Source: Polaribacter sp. KT25b
Lineage (GTDB): Bacteria; Bacteroidota; Bacteroidia; Flavobacteriales; Flavobacteriaceae
Direction of reading: 5' to 3'
NCBI RefSeq assembly: GCF_900105145.1
Contig: NZ_LT629752.1
Location: forward strand, 2,504,001-2,568,000
Length of the DNA stretch: 64,000 nucleotides
Shown: positions 27,985-37,421 of the stretch, in pieces
Layout of the letters: every line of letters starts with the position of its first letter
How positions within the stretch are numbered: position 1 is the first letter of the stretch
Translations under genes and position numbers: made by a program
Notes under the pieces: model-generated
What the model was told of the DNA's origin: nothing
What the model saw: only the letters and a program-made list of their open reading frames with translations
The model's database searches: none

Positions 27985-28100
27985 TTACCTATTCTTTTTC
28001 TTGGTAAATAGGCGCGTTAAGGATTGAAATGGAAATCCTTTTTTATTTTTTTAAATAAAAAAGATTGCAATGTAAAGCCTGACCTGTAAGGTAACGCCCA
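27985..28100 (-). repeat. Dispersed flavobacterial intergenic repeat, degenerate copy
   Basis: On the minus strand it opens with TGGGCGTTACC and contains GGATTTCC and TTTTTTATTT/AAATAAAAAA (11-base stem) in the centre; GGCGCGTTA and TAACGCC close it. It closely recalls a palindromic intergenic repeat I have seen in many Flavobacteriia, with degenerate arms here. TTTACC/GGTAAA (27985-28009) forms an extra stem. Confidence 0.45.
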
Positions 28101-28104
28101 AAAA

Positions 28105-28995
28105 CTACCAGCGTTTCTTTTTTGCCGAAAAACCAGAATTTTTCTTTTTATTTTTTGATGATGATTTTCTAAAAGAAGCACTTTTTTTGTTGAAATCGTT
28201 TTTTGTTGGTGCTGCTTTTTTCTTTGAAACCTGCTTTTTTGGTTTTTCTTTTACTACAGAAGCTTCTTGGGTTTTAGACGATGTAGAAATCATTTTATTA
28301 ATTTCTTTCATTTCGTCTTCTGTTAATTCTCGCCAATCGCCTGTTTGTAAATAACCAAGCTCTACATTCATTATTCTGGTTCGTTTTAACTTGGTAACTT
28401 CATAATCTAAGTATTCGCACATTCTACGAATTTGGCGATTTAAGCCTTGCGTTAAAATAATTTTAAAAATTTTATCACTTACTTTTTCTACAAAACATCT
28501 TTTTGTTACGGTTCCTAAAATAGGAATTCCGTTTGCCATTTTTTCTATAAAATCTGCTGTAATCGATTTGTTTACCGAAACGAAATATTCTTTCTCGTGG
28601 TTGTTTCCTGCACGTAAAATTTTGTTTACAATATCGCCATCATTTGTTAAAAAAATTAATCCTTCGGATGGTTTGTCTAAACGACCAATTGGAAATAAAC
28701 GTTCTGGATAATTTACATATTCTACAATATTGTTAGGCTCTCTTTCATCTGTAGTAGAAACAATGCCAACTGGTTTATTTAAAGCAATATATAAAGTTAC
28801 ATTTTTAGGCTCTACCAATCTACCATCTAATTTTACAACATCTTTTTTGGCAACTCTATTGCCTAATTGTGTTGGTTTGCCATTTATGGTAACTCTACCT
28901 TCGTTTATAAATTTTTCTGCTTCTCTTCTAGAGCAAATTCCCGAAGAACTTATGTACTTATTTAAGTTTATTGATTTTTGATTATTGGTATCCAA
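28105..28995 (-). CDS. rluF: 23S rRNA pseudouridine synthase, RluF type
   Basis: The 296-residue protein has an S4 RNA-binding domain (about 9-60), then the RsuA/RluB/E/F catalytic core with Asp107 in [11 protein letters not shown] and the motif [20 protein letters not shown]. Wording around [18 protein letters not shown] fits RluF, which modifies U2604 of 23S rRNA. After residue 240 there is a lysine- and serine-rich disordered tail of about 55 residues, common in Bacteroidota members and likely RNA-binding. It is monocistronic. RluB is the alternative. Confidence 0.85.
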   Translation of the reverse strand: MDTNNQKSINLNKYISSSGICSRREAEKFINEGRVTINGKPTQLGNRVAKKDVVKLDGRLVEPKNVTLYIALNKPVGIVSTTDEREPNNIVEYVNYPERLFPIGRLDKPSEGLIFLTNDGDIVNKILRAGNNHEKEYFVSVNKSITADFIEKMANGIPILGTVTKRCFVEKVSDKIFKIILTQGLNRQIRRMCEYLDYEVTKLKRTRIMNVELGYLQTGDWRELTEDEMKEINKMISTSSKTQEASVVKEKPKKQVSKKKAAPTKNDFNKKSASFRKSSSKNKKKNSGFSAKKKRW

Positions 28996-29108
28996 AAGAA
29001 AATAATTTTCTGCAAAAGTACAAACTATTTTAGGGGCTTAAAACGACTTCTTGAAAAATTAATTTTTAGAGTAAAAACTTTCTAAAATAATAGTTTTTAA
29101 CTTATTAT

Positions 29109-30353
29109 TTAATCTACTTTTCTTTTTTCAAACCATTTACCCACAAAATTTAGATTTAAAGTTAGTTTATGAAAATCTTCTTGAATTAAATTATTTTCTA
29201 ATGTACCTTCTTTACCATAAGAATAAGAAACATTAAAATTACTATTACTATATTTTCTCATTGGTAAACCTACCCCAAAAGAAATAAAATAGCTATCTAT
29301 TTGTTGATTAGATATCTTTAAAAACCCAGTGTTATAATTAAGTCCAAATCTATATTTTATGTTTGATGAATAATTAAACTTGTCTTTAGACGACATATAT
29401 TCTAAACCAAATGCATAAATAGATTGATCTAAATATCGCTCGTTATTTTGCTGCTGATTTGTATCATTCCAAAGTATTTTTCTGTAATCTAAGCTAGTTG
29501 TAAACTCTTTATTTATAACAGATGTTAATCCAAATCCGTAAGAAAGCGGAAGCTCGAAGTCTTCTAAATCATTTTCTACCTCATCTTCTATAGATAAAGC
29601 CGTACCACCTAAAGTTGTTTTGTAAGATGTTCTTGTTTGTGTACCTCCTAAAGATGTTGGCAACTCTAAAGTACCACCAAAAGTTGTTTCTATTTTTTTA
29701 ACATTTGGCAATTTATATTGAAAACCTGTTTTTAATTTTACACCTCCATAATGATTTTGATCATTAATAGAAACAAAAGAATCTGTATACAAAAGGCTTT
29801 CTTGCTCTATAGAACCAAAAAGAAAAGATAAATCTACACCAAAAGATAAATTTTTAAGTGCTTTAAAACCTGTTGATAAATAAAATTTATTTAAACCTCC
29901 TTCGCCAGTAATTCTTGTAATATAAGAATCTGCAGAACCTTCTATGGGCCTTTCAAGATCAACATTATAACCAGTTTTTGTGTATGGCAAAAGACCAATT
30001 CCTACTCCCCAATCTTTTTTTACAGGAAAAGCAATAGCAACATGAGAAATATTGCCATTATTACTCGTTTGAGTTATACTATTTGTTTGTAAAGTTGAAT
30101 AAGTAGCATTTAAACCAAACTCATATAGAAAAGATTTTTGTAGAATATTACCTAAACTTGCTGGGTTAAAAATATTTATTTCATACGGATTAGATTGTGC
30201 AACTCCTGTATTTCCTAAACCCGTTAAACCACCTGTTGCAGTTTTATTTTCTACACCTAAGCCAAATAAAGAATACGGGGTATTAGAGTTATTTTGACCA
30301 CATAAAACGTTTACTGAAGCTACTAATACTATTAATATTATTTTCTTTTTCAT
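29109..30353 (-). CDS. Outer-membrane beta-barrel protein
   Basis: The 414-residue protein has a signal peptide (MKKKIILIVLVASVNVLCGQ) and then alternating aromatic strands typical of an outer-membrane barrel. The opening NTPYSLFGLGVENKTATGGL and the NIFNPASLGNI segment recall the FadL/PorV-like proteins of Bacteroidota that accompany the DUF4270 gene. It starts one base after the DUF4270 stop and the two are surely one operon. Role is unknown; a transport barrel working with the upstream lipoprotein is a reasonable guess. Confidence 0.8.
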   Translation of the reverse strand: MKKKIILIVLVASVNVLCGQNNSNTPYSLFGLGVENKTATGGLTGLGNTGVAQSNPYEINIFNPASLGNILQKSFLYEFGLNATYSTLQTNSITQTSNNGNISHVAIAFPVKKDWGVGIGLLPYTKTGYNVDLERPIEGSADSYITRITGEGGLNKFYLSTGFKALKNLSFGVDLSFLFGSIEQESLLYTDSFVSINDQNHYGGVKLKTGFQYKLPNVKKIETTFGGTLELPTSLGGTQTRTSYKTTLGGTALSIEDEVENDLEDFELPLSYGFGLTSVINKEFTTSLDYRKILWNDTNQQQNNERYLDQSIYAFGLEYMSSKDKFNYSSNIKYRFGLNYNTGFLKISNQQIDSYFISFGVGLPMRKYSNSNFNVSYSYGKEGTLENNLIQEDFHKLTLNLNFVGKWFEKRKVD

Positions 30354-30354
30354 C

Positions 30355-31677
30355 TTAATAGTTTAAATATTTTACTGATAATTTTACGTTATTATTTGTA
30401 CTTAAATTATTTTCTATAACCAAGTTATTTACATTGTTAGAATAATCTTGATATTGTATCATTAAAGCATAATTTAAATCGATGTCTGAAAATAAAATTT
30501 CTTCAACAAATCCGCTTAAATCAATTGAATAATAGATATTGTCATTAAACTCACTATCATCTTTGTATAAAATTGCAGAAGTTACATTACCATCAAGATC
30601 AGAAAGTGTTTTTATAATTCTGTTTTTGTGATCTACTATATATACTAATAATGATTCTGGTAAAGGATTGTTTTCATCATAACTACCTAATAAAGGATTA
30701 AAGCTAAGAGTTGCACTTAATGTGGTAGCGTTTTCTGAGAGTTCTAAAAGTTTTTTTATAGAAGGCATTTCTATTCTTGCAGCAATTCCAGACCCAGATT
30801 GTGCAAAAATTAAATCGTTAGTATCTTCGCTTAACTTTATTTCTTCTTCATCTTCTAAATTTCCTAAAACAGAACTAGATAAATCTGTTTCTATTTGATT
30901 AAATTGATTTGCAGCGCCAGAAATTACAAAATCTATATAATAACTATTATCCTCACTATCATCATCGTTTATTGAATAATACAAACGCATACACGAATTA
31001 CCAGATAATGATGATGTTGCAGAAACATTAAAACCTAAAACATGCGTATTTTGTGTAGTTTCTGGAATAATTGCTAAACCTTTAAAATATTGTAAAAAAT
31101 CATCAGAATTATTAATATCGTTATCAACAATTTTATCAAAAATTTCTTTACCTAATACATTATCCATTTTAATAAAAAGAGAATCTGTTTCTCTATTTGG
31201 TTTTGGTGTAAATGAAATTTCTCCTAAAGTCTCATCATCATAATCTAAAAAAGAAGTGTTATAAAAGTAATCACCTTCAATAGGTTCAAAAGTTTCTGTT
31301 ATTCTATGTAATTTATAGGTTTGTACTTTTGTGGTATCTCCATAGTAATAACTATCATAATTTAAAATCATGCCTATAGAATCGTAAACAGCATCTGTAC
31401 TTACACTGTAAGTAGATGTTATTAATTGCATATAAGATTTTGCAGTTAAATTACCTAAATTATCATCCTTTACGCTACCTAATAAAATTCTATTAGTACT
31501 AGAAGTTAGCAAAGAATCTAATTTAAAAGTTCCTGCTTTTATAGCAAAAGTATCAATTACTCTTACTCGAACATCGTTTTCTATAAAATCACTTCCAACC
31601 TCGTAAGTTGTTGTTTCGTCGGTATCACAAGATGCTAGAAAAACAAAACTTATAAAACCAATAATTAAATACCTCAT
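30355..31677 (-). CDS. DUF4270 family lipoprotein
   Basis: The 440-residue protein starts MRYLIIGFISFVFLASCDTD, a lipoprotein signal with lipidated Cys17. The rest is beta-rich with the DUF4270 landmarks VGSDFIENDVRVRVIDTFA and LLGSVKDDNLGNLTAKSYMQ near the start. On the minus strand TATTTTTG (31692-31699) before the gene fits the -7 promoter motif. The family is confined to Bacteroidota and its job is unknown; exposure at the outer membrane is likely given the coupled barrel protein gene. Confidence 0.85.
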   Translation of the reverse strand: MRYLIIGFISFVFLASCDTDETTTYEVGSDFIENDVRVRVIDTFAIKAGTFKLDSLLTSSTNRILLGSVKDDNLGNLTAKSYMQLITSTYSVSTDAVYDSIGMILNYDSYYYGDTTKVQTYKLHRITETFEPIEGDYFYNTSFLDYDDETLGEISFTPKPNRETDSLFIKMDNVLGKEIFDKIVDNDINNSDDFLQYFKGLAIIPETTQNTHVLGFNVSATSSLSGNSCMRLYYSINDDDSEDNSYYIDFVISGAANQFNQIETDLSSSVLGNLEDEEEIKLSEDTNDLIFAQSGSGIAARIEMPSIKKLLELSENATTLSATLSFNPLLGSYDENNPLPESLLVYIVDHKNRIIKTLSDLDGNVTSAILYKDDSEFNDNIYYSIDLSGFVEEILFSDIDLNYALMIQYQDYSNNVNNLVIENNLSTNNNVKLSVKYLNY

Positions 31678-31925
31678 TTTACTTTTTGTGGCAAAAATAT
31701 TAGGCTAATTATCATACGAAATCATAAAATATACAAACAACACTTTTTTATAGACTTAACATTAAAAAACACCTCTAAAACCTATAATTAACAACTTTTA
31801 AGAAAATTAACATTTGGTTTACATAGTTATCTATAAAATACCCCTGTTTGTCTATTTTGTACTATTTTCTAATTAATAGCTTTTAGTTTTGCCCAACAAT
31901 AAAGCAAATGAATAAATTTAACATA

Positions 31926-32930
31926 ATGAGAAAAACAAATTTTATACAAAAAAGTAGCGTTCTATTTATAGCTACAGTACTGTCTCTATTTTTTATAGGT
32001 TGTAGCAGCGATGATGACGATGATGAATATGGAAACTGGGTAGAAAGCTCTACTTTTGACGGAAATTCTAGAGCAAATTCTGTTAGTTTTACAATTGGTA
32101 CAAAAGGATACTTAGTAACTGGTTATGATGGCGATGATTATTTATCTGATACTTGGGAATATGATTCTGAAGGAGATTTTTGGAAAGAAAAAGCTCCGTT
32201 TCCTGGAACTGCAAGAAGTGGCGCAGTTGGTTTTTCTATAAACGGAAAAGGATATTTAGGTACAGGTTATGATGGTACTAATAAATTAAATGATTTTTGG
32301 GAATATGACCCAACAACAGATTCTTGGACTCAAAAAGCAGATTTTGCTGGAACTGAAAGATATGGAGCAATTGGTTTTGCAATTGGAAACGATGGATATA
32401 TAGGAACAGGTTATGATGGTAGCGAACAAAAAGATTTCTGGAAATATAATGTTGCTTCTGATACGTGGGAACAATCTGTAGGTTTTGGTGGGCAAAAACG
32501 TCAAAATGCATCTGTTTTTATTATTGATGATATTGCTTATATTGGTTTAGGAATTCACAACGGATCTTACGAAGAAGATTTTTATTCTTTTAATGGATCT
32601 ACTTGGACAAGATTAACCGATTTAGATGATGATGATGACGATGATGATGATTATGAAATTCTTTTAAGTAGTGGTGTTGGCTTTTCTTTAAACGGATTGG
32701 GATATATTACAACAGGAATTTCTGGAGCAATTACTACAGAAAGCTGGTCTTACGACCCTACAACAGACACTTGGGATGAGTTACCAGTATTTGAAGGTTC
32801 TGCAAGACAAAATGCATCAGCTTTTACTTTTCCTAATAAAGCTTACGTTTTAATGGGTAGAAGTGGTAGTTATTATTTTGATGATGTTTGGGAATTTAGA
32901 CCAGATGAGTTAGAAAATGAAGATGATTAA
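31926..32930 (+). CDS. Kelch-repeat surface lipoprotein
   Basis: Starting at the ATG at 31926 (31908 is an alternative) the product has 334 residues. The signal peptide ends FFIGC and the mature N-terminus is CSSDDDDDE, matching the acidic lipoprotein export signal that sends lipoproteins to the cell surface in flavobacteria. Five to six Kelch units of about 48 residues follow (GYDG, DFWEYDPTTDSW, KGYLGTGYDG), forming a beta-propeller. A run of nine Asp (LDDDDDDDDDYE, about residue 240) is coded by near-perfect GAT repeats (32625-32651). Ligand binding at the surface is likely; the ligand is unknown. Confidence 0.85.
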   Translation: MRKTNFIQKSSVLFIATVLSLFFIGCSSDDDDDEYGNWVESSTFDGNSRANSVSFTIGTKGYLVTGYDGDDYLSDTWEYDSEGDFWKEKAPFPGTARSGAVGFSINGKGYLGTGYDGTNKLNDFWEYDPTTDSWTQKADFAGTERYGAIGFAIGNDGYIGTGYDGSEQKDFWKYNVASDTWEQSVGFGGQKRQNASVFIIDDIAYIGLGIHNGSYEEDFYSFNGSTWTRLTDLDDDDDDDDDYEILLSSGVGFSLNGLGYITTGISGAITTESWSYDPTTDTWDELPVFEGSARQNASAFTFPNKAYVLMGRSGSYYFDDVWEFRPDELENEDD

Positions 32931-32999
32931 CATTTAGTATATTATTTATTTCCCCAATTATATAAATAAAATATATTAACCTTAATATATTTAAACATT

Positions 33000-33050
33000 A
33001 GGTTGAAGAAAAAGTTACCTCTTAAGTAATTTTATCTTCAACCTCTTTTT
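33000..33050 (+). terminator. Terminator of the Kelch lipoprotein gene
   Basis: AGGTTGAAGA (33000-33009) and TCTTCAACCT (33035-33044) form a perfect 10-base stem with a smaller GTTAC/GTAA stem in the loop, followed by a T run. Confidence 0.75.
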
Positions 33051-33120
33051 ATGATAAATACAACAGTTTATTGGGAGTTTTTTAAGAAAATAAAACTATA
33101 AATTCGCAAATATTAAATTA

Positions 33121-34164
33121 ATGAGTAAGTTGAATAGTATTTTAAAAAAATCGAACACCACAATAATTGTTCATATTATTATATGGCTATTCTTTATTGC
33201 CATAACTGCTATACAATCTTATTCTAGATTTAGTACAATTCCTAATGAGTTTTACTTTTTAAACTTCATCTTTATTTCTGTATTCTATTTAAATTATACA
33301 GTTCTTATTCCTAATTTTTTATTAAATAAGAAAATTATTACTTATATAATTATTTCTATATCATTAATTTTCTTACTTTTTTTAATTTTTGAACCCTTGA
33401 TAAAAAATCAAATAAAACCACCTTTTATTAATGAAGAATTAAAAAATAGATTTCAAGGACCAAGAGAAGGTAGAATAAACTTAAAACCTCCTATTTTATT
33501 ATTGCTTTTCTTTGCACTAAGTACCTGTGTTAAGTTAGTATCAGAATGGTACAAGTCTGAAAAAGAAAGAACTATAGCTGCAACACAAAAGGTAAATTCA
33601 GAATTATCTTTTTTAAAAGCACAATTAAATCCACATTTTTTATTTAATACTTTAAATAGTATTTATTCGTTGGCAAATAAAAAATCTGACGATACAACTG
33701 TTGCCATAGTTACACTATCTGAACTAATGAGATATATGATTTATGAAGCAAATGAAGAATTTATATCTTTAGAAAAAGAAATAGATTACATCAAAAACTA
33801 TATCTCTTTACAATTATTACGTTTAAAAGATTCTAGTGGCGTACATATAAATGTTCATGGCGATTTAAATTACAAAATAGAACCCTTATTACTTATTTCA
33901 TTTATAGAAAATGCTTTTAAATATGGCACAGATTATAAAGGAAAAACGGATATTAAAATAAAAATAACTATTCAAAATAATGAATTGTGTTTAGAAGTTG
34001 TTAATATTTCTTCTTTACAAAATACGATCAATAAAAATTCTGGAATTGGTTTAGAAAACATCAAAAACAGATTACAATTATTGTACCCAAATGCGCACAC
34101 TTTAGAGATTACAAATCATAAAAAATCATTTGAAGTCAATTTAAAAATCAAACTAAAAAAATAA
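33121..34164 (+). CDS. LytS/YesM-type sensor histidine kinase
   Basis: The 347-residue protein has four membrane helices in the first 140 residues and no separate sensor domain, then the His_kinase segment LKAQLNPHFLFNTLNSIYSL with phospho-acceptor His172. The ATPase part contains IENAFKYGTDYKG (N box) and GIGLENIKNRLQLLYP (G box). It autophosphorylates and hands the phosphate to the response regulator whose gene follows by 3 bases. The signal is unknown. This type usually controls a neighbouring or a few dispersed genes. Confidence 0.9.
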   Translation: MSKLNSILKKSNTTIIVHIIIWLFFIAITAIQSYSRFSTIPNEFYFLNFIFISVFYLNYTVLIPNFLLNKKIITYIIISISLIFLLFLIFEPLIKNQIKPPFINEELKNRFQGPREGRINLKPPILLLLFFALSTCVKLVSEWYKSEKERTIAATQKVNSELSFLKAQLNPHFLFNTLNSIYSLANKKSDDTTVAIVTLSELMRYMIYEANEEFISLEKEIDYIKNYISLQLLRLKDSSGVHINVHGDLNYKIEPLLLISFIENAFKYGTDYKGKTDIKIKITIQNNELCLEVVNISSLQNTINKNSGIGLENIKNRLQLLYPNAHTLEITNHKKSFEVNLKIKLKK

Positions 34165-34167
34165 CAA

Positions 34168-34878
34168 ATGAAATGTATTATTATTGATGATGAACCTCTA
34201 GCACTAGAATTATTAGAAGATTTTATATCTAAAGTTCCGTTTTTAGAATTGATAGCAAGTTGCTCTAATGCCTTTGAAGCTGCTAATGTTTTACAAGAAC
34301 AAAAAATTGATTTAATTTTTACTGATATAGAAATGCCAGATTTTTCTGGAATCGATTTTATAAAATCTTTAGACACAAAACCGATGTTTATTTTTACAAC
34401 AGCGTACTCACATTATGCTGTAGAAGGTTTTAATTTAAATGCTATTGATTATTTGGTAAAACCAATTCCGTTTCATCGATTTTTAAAGGCGGCAACAAGA
34501 GCCCAAAATTTATTAAAATTAAAAGTTGAAGAAGAAATTACTGTTCCGTCAAATCAAGAAACTGCTCCGAAATTTATTTTTGTAAAATCTGAATACGAGA
34601 ATTTAAAAATAAATTTAGCCGATATAAAATACATAGAATCTTTAAAAGATTACATTAAAATTCACACCAATAAAGAGAAACCTATTTTAACACTTAGTAG
34701 TCTTAAAAGTTTTGAAGAAAAATTAGGGAAATTAAATTTTATACGCGTTCATAAATCTTACATTGTTTCTTTAAAACACATTTATTCTGTGCAAAGAAAT
34801 AGAATTATTATTGATGATAATTGGATACCAATTGGTCAAAATTATAGAGATGATTTTATCAAAAAAATTGAAAATTAG
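34168..34878 (+). CDS. LytTR-type response regulator
   Basis: The 236-residue protein joins a receiver domain (acidic pocket DDE at residues 7-9, phospho-acceptor Asp53 in FTDIEMPDFSG, Lys in YLVKPIPF) to a C-terminal LytTR DNA-binding domain (about 135-235; IKYIESLKDYIKIHT, FIRVHKSYIVSLKHI). It is the partner of the kinase just upstream. Its last 4 bases overlap the end of the convergent AlkB-like gene. Target genes cannot be read from the sequence. Confidence 0.92.
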   Translation: MKCIIIDDEPLALELLEDFISKVPFLELIASCSNAFEAANVLQEQKIDLIFTDIEMPDFSGIDFIKSLDTKPMFIFTTAYSHYAVEGFNLNAIDYLVKPIPFHRFLKAATRAQNLLKLKVEEEITVPSNQETAPKFIFVKSEYENLKINLADIKYIESLKDYIKIHTNKEKPILTLSSLKSFEEKLGKLNFIRVHKSYIVSLKHIYSVQRNRIIIDDNWIPIGQNYRDDFIKKIEN

Positions 34879-35483
34879 TCTTCTAATTCAATTGTTCTAA
34901 AGGTTAAATTAATTCGTGGTGAATTCACTTTTTTAGTTGGTGGCAATCTGTGTAACCAATTAGTTTGCGTTCCTTTTTTCATCACTAATAAACTACCTCT
35001 TTGTAAAATAATGTCAATTCTTTGTTTATTTTCTTTATGCTTAAAAGAAAATTTACGTTCTGCGCCTAAAGAAAGTGATGCTATTGCGCCGTTTTTTCGT
35101 AACATTTTTTCTCCATCAGCATGATAAGCCATGCCTTCTTCTCCTGAATGATACAAATTCAACAAACAAGAATTATAGGTTTCGTTACTTTCTTTTTCTA
35201 CAATTTCTTTGAGTTCTAATAATTCTTTTATCCAAAGATTTGCCGTTTTTGTAACTTTAGAATACGTGTATGAATACTCAGAATCGCCATACCAAGCCAC
35301 TTTTCTTTTTGTTATTATCTTTTTACCAAAAATTATTGCTTCATCATTTTTCCAGTTGATGTTTTCTAATAATTGCTGATAATAAAAATCGCACTGTTTT
35401 TTAGTTAAAACAATTCCATGATAATTTGTAATTCCATCAAAAGGTAAAATATTCCTTATTTTATCCGAAGAAAATAAATCCAT
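34875..35483 (-). CDS. AlkB-like 2-oxoglutarate/Fe(II) dioxygenase
   Basis: The 202-residue protein carries the iron ligands His121 and Asp123 in MAYHADGEK and His178 in NWLHRLPPT, and the 2-oxoglutarate-binding arginine in RINLTFR. ASLSLGAERKFSFKHK is typical of the short AlkB type (ALKBH2/3-like). Family members reverse alkyl damage on DNA or RNA bases by oxidative demethylation. The gene converges on the response regulator with a 4-base overlap and no terminator between them. Confidence 0.9.
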   Translation of the reverse strand: MDLFSSDKIRNILPFDGITNYHGIVLTKKQCDFYYQQLLENINWKNDEAIIFGKKIITKRKVAWYGDSEYSYTYSKVTKTANLWIKELLELKEIVEKESNETYNSCLLNLYHSGEEGMAYHADGEKMLRKNGAIASLSLGAERKFSFKHKENKQRIDIILQRGSLLVMKKGTQTNWLHRLPPTKKVNSPRINLTFRTIELED

Positions 35484-35726
35484 AAAATAAAGATATTAAA
35501 AATATTTTGGTTTTTCTTTAATATGAATTATACTGATTTAGGTCATTTTAATTTAAAATATAAATTATTATATTTATATCAAATAAAAATCGCCTTTAAC
35601 TATTTAAAATTTAGCATTATAACTATTATTTTACACTCTTAAAAAAAGAGAATATTGTTACAATTTTAGCGCTTAAAATAAGGTTGAAATATCTATATAA
35701 ATAAATGTTTTACTAAATTATTACTG

Positions 35727-35951
35727 ATGAAAAATTTAAATAAAATATTAACAGAAATTACACAACTTACAAATACGATTGAAACTAAATATCCTGAACT
35801 TTATAGAGATCTAGATGAAAACCCAATGACAATTCCGTCTAATAATCATCCACAAATGGATAAAAAAATAATGGAAGAATATCTCGATAGTTTAAAGCAA
35901 TTATTAGAACATTATTTACAAGAAGAAAAAATAAGAAAAAACACACTTTAA
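35727..35951 (+). CDS. Small helical hypothetical protein, 74 aa
   Basis: The product is helical and charged, with a central turn (ENPMTIPSNNHPQM) and a C-terminal amphipathic helix. No family name is recognised, though similar short proteins occur beside ArsC-like genes in flavobacteria as I recall. The ArsC-like gene follows by 10 bases, so the two are co-transcribed and may work together. No catalytic motif or membrane segment is visible. Confidence 0.65.
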   Translation: MKNLNKILTEITQLTNTIETKYPELYRDLDENPMTIPSNNHPQMDKKIMEEYLDSLKQLLEHYLQEEKIRKNTL

Positions 35952-35961
35952 TATCTAAATT

Positions 35962-36327
35962 ATGGGAGAAATTGCTACATCAAACAGACAAATATCTTTG
36001 TTTTACAACTCTAAATCTGCAACAGGAAAACAAACATTAGCGTATGCTATGACAGAAGGTTTACCTGTTCTAGAAATAGATATTTTAAAAACTAAACTTA
36101 CAGGAACACAAATTGTAGAACTTGCTCATCGATTACATCTTGAAGTTGGAGATCTTATTGATAAAAATCACGCAGCGTATAAAACCGATTTAAACTCTGA
36201 TGAATTTTCTACAGATGATTGGATAAAAATGATACAACATAAACCTGAAATTATGAAACAACCAATTGCTATTCGTGGTGATATTACTATTTTAATTAAA
36301 ACGCCTACAGATATTTTAAAAATATAA
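35962..36327 (+). CDS. ArsC/Spx-fold protein without cysteine
   Basis: The 121-residue protein follows the ArsC thioredoxin-like fold: strand and loop ISLFYNSKSATGKQTLAYA, LEIDILKTKLTGTQIVEL, and the end EIMKQPIAIRGDITILIKTP. In arsenate reductases and Spx the first loop carries a catalytic cysteine; here the loop is serine and alanine, and the whole protein has no cysteine. It cannot be a thiol reductase and is more likely a binding or regulatory protein. It forms a unit with the 74-residue gene upstream. Confidence 0.75.
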   Translation: MGEIATSNRQISLFYNSKSATGKQTLAYAMTEGLPVLEIDILKTKLTGTQIVELAHRLHLEVGDLIDKNHAAYKTDLNSDEFSTDDWIKMIQHKPEIMKQPIAIRGDITILIKTPTDILKI

Positions 36328-36328
36328 T

Positions 36329-37387
36329 TTATTTATCTTCAATTACTTCCATTCTTCTTAATTTAGGTAAAGAATTAGGATAATTTTCTTGTATAAATTT
36401 AATTAATTCTTCTCTAATTGTACAACGTAAAGTCCAAGTATCCGAAGCATTTCTTGCACTAAATGTGGCACGTAACTCTATAACATATTGATCGCTTTTT
36501 GTAACTAAAAGCTCTCCTACTTTTTTATCCCAAAGTGGATTTTCTTTTAAAAGTGAATTTAATTTTTTTCTTAATTCTTGTACAGGAAATGTATAATCTA
36601 CATAAATATAAACGCTACCAATTAAATCTGTTGTACTAAAAGTCCAGTTTACAAAAGAGTTATCACTAAAGAAATTTAAAGGCAAAACTAAACGTCTCCA
36701 ATCCCATGTTTTAATTACTACATAAGTAAGTGTAATATCTTCTACTGTACCAAATTCTCCTTTTATTTCTACTTCATCATCAATTTTTATAGGCTGTGTA
36801 AACGCAATTTGAAAACCAGTAATTAAATTTGCTATTGATTTTTGTGCAGCAACACCAGCTATAATACCAATAACACCAGCAGAAGTAAGTATTGTTGTTC
36901 CTATTTTTTTTACATCAGGAATATTCCATAAAATGGCTGCAACAGCAATTGTAATAATAATTACCAAAGAAATACTCTTTAAGAAACGCAATTGTGTAAG
37001 TACTTTTCTGTCTTTAGATTTATGATTATCTTCCTTAATAAATTTTTGTTTTACTAATTCTTCTACAATATTTAAAGATGCAATTAATATCCAAGAGAAA
37101 TTAATGATAATAAGACTTTGAATAATTTTATACCAAATTGTATTTAATTCGATAAAAGAAAAAGAACTATAAAGAAACAATAACGACAGAAAAAATAATG
37201 TTGGTTGCTTTAAATGTTTTAATAATAGTGATTTTAAAACTGTAGATTTTCTTCGATTAGAGAGTTTTAGAATCCAAAATAAAACCCAACTCAATGCAAA
37301 ACCAAGTAAAATTGCACCAAACAAAATCACACAAAAAGTAATCCAAGTTTCTTTAGAAAATGATATTTTTAAAAAATTGAGAACCAT
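36329..37387 (-). CDS. MscS-family mechanosensitive channel
   Basis: The 352-residue protein has about four membrane helices; the pore helix lies in ILTSAGVIGIIAGVAAQKSIAN (about 165-186), then ITGFQIAFTQPIKIDDEVEI leads into the cytoplasmic beta domain, and a mixed C-terminal domain follows. This is the small-conductance MscS plan, opening on membrane stretch to release solutes in osmotic downshock. Its stop lies next to the stop of the convergent ArsC-like gene. It is followed on its strand by no close gene. Confidence 0.88.
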   Translation of the reverse strand: MVLNFLKISFSKETWITFCVILFGAILLGFALSWVLFWILKLSNRRKSTVLKSLLLKHLKQPTLFFLSLLFLYSSFSFIELNTIWYKIIQSLIIINFSWILIASLNIVEELVKQKFIKEDNHKSKDRKVLTQLRFLKSISLVIIITIAVAAILWNIPDVKKIGTTILTSAGVIGIIAGVAAQKSIANLITGFQIAFTQPIKIDDEVEIKGEFGTVEDITLTYVVIKTWDWRRLVLPLNFFSDNSFVNWTFSTTDLIGSVYIYVDYTFPVQELRKKLNSLLKENPLWDKKVGELLVTKSDQYVIELRATFSARNASDTWTLRCTIREELIKFIQENYPNSLPKLRRMEVIEDK

Positions 37388-37421
37388 AAATCAATATTTT
37401 TACATTGCACCAAAAAAACAA

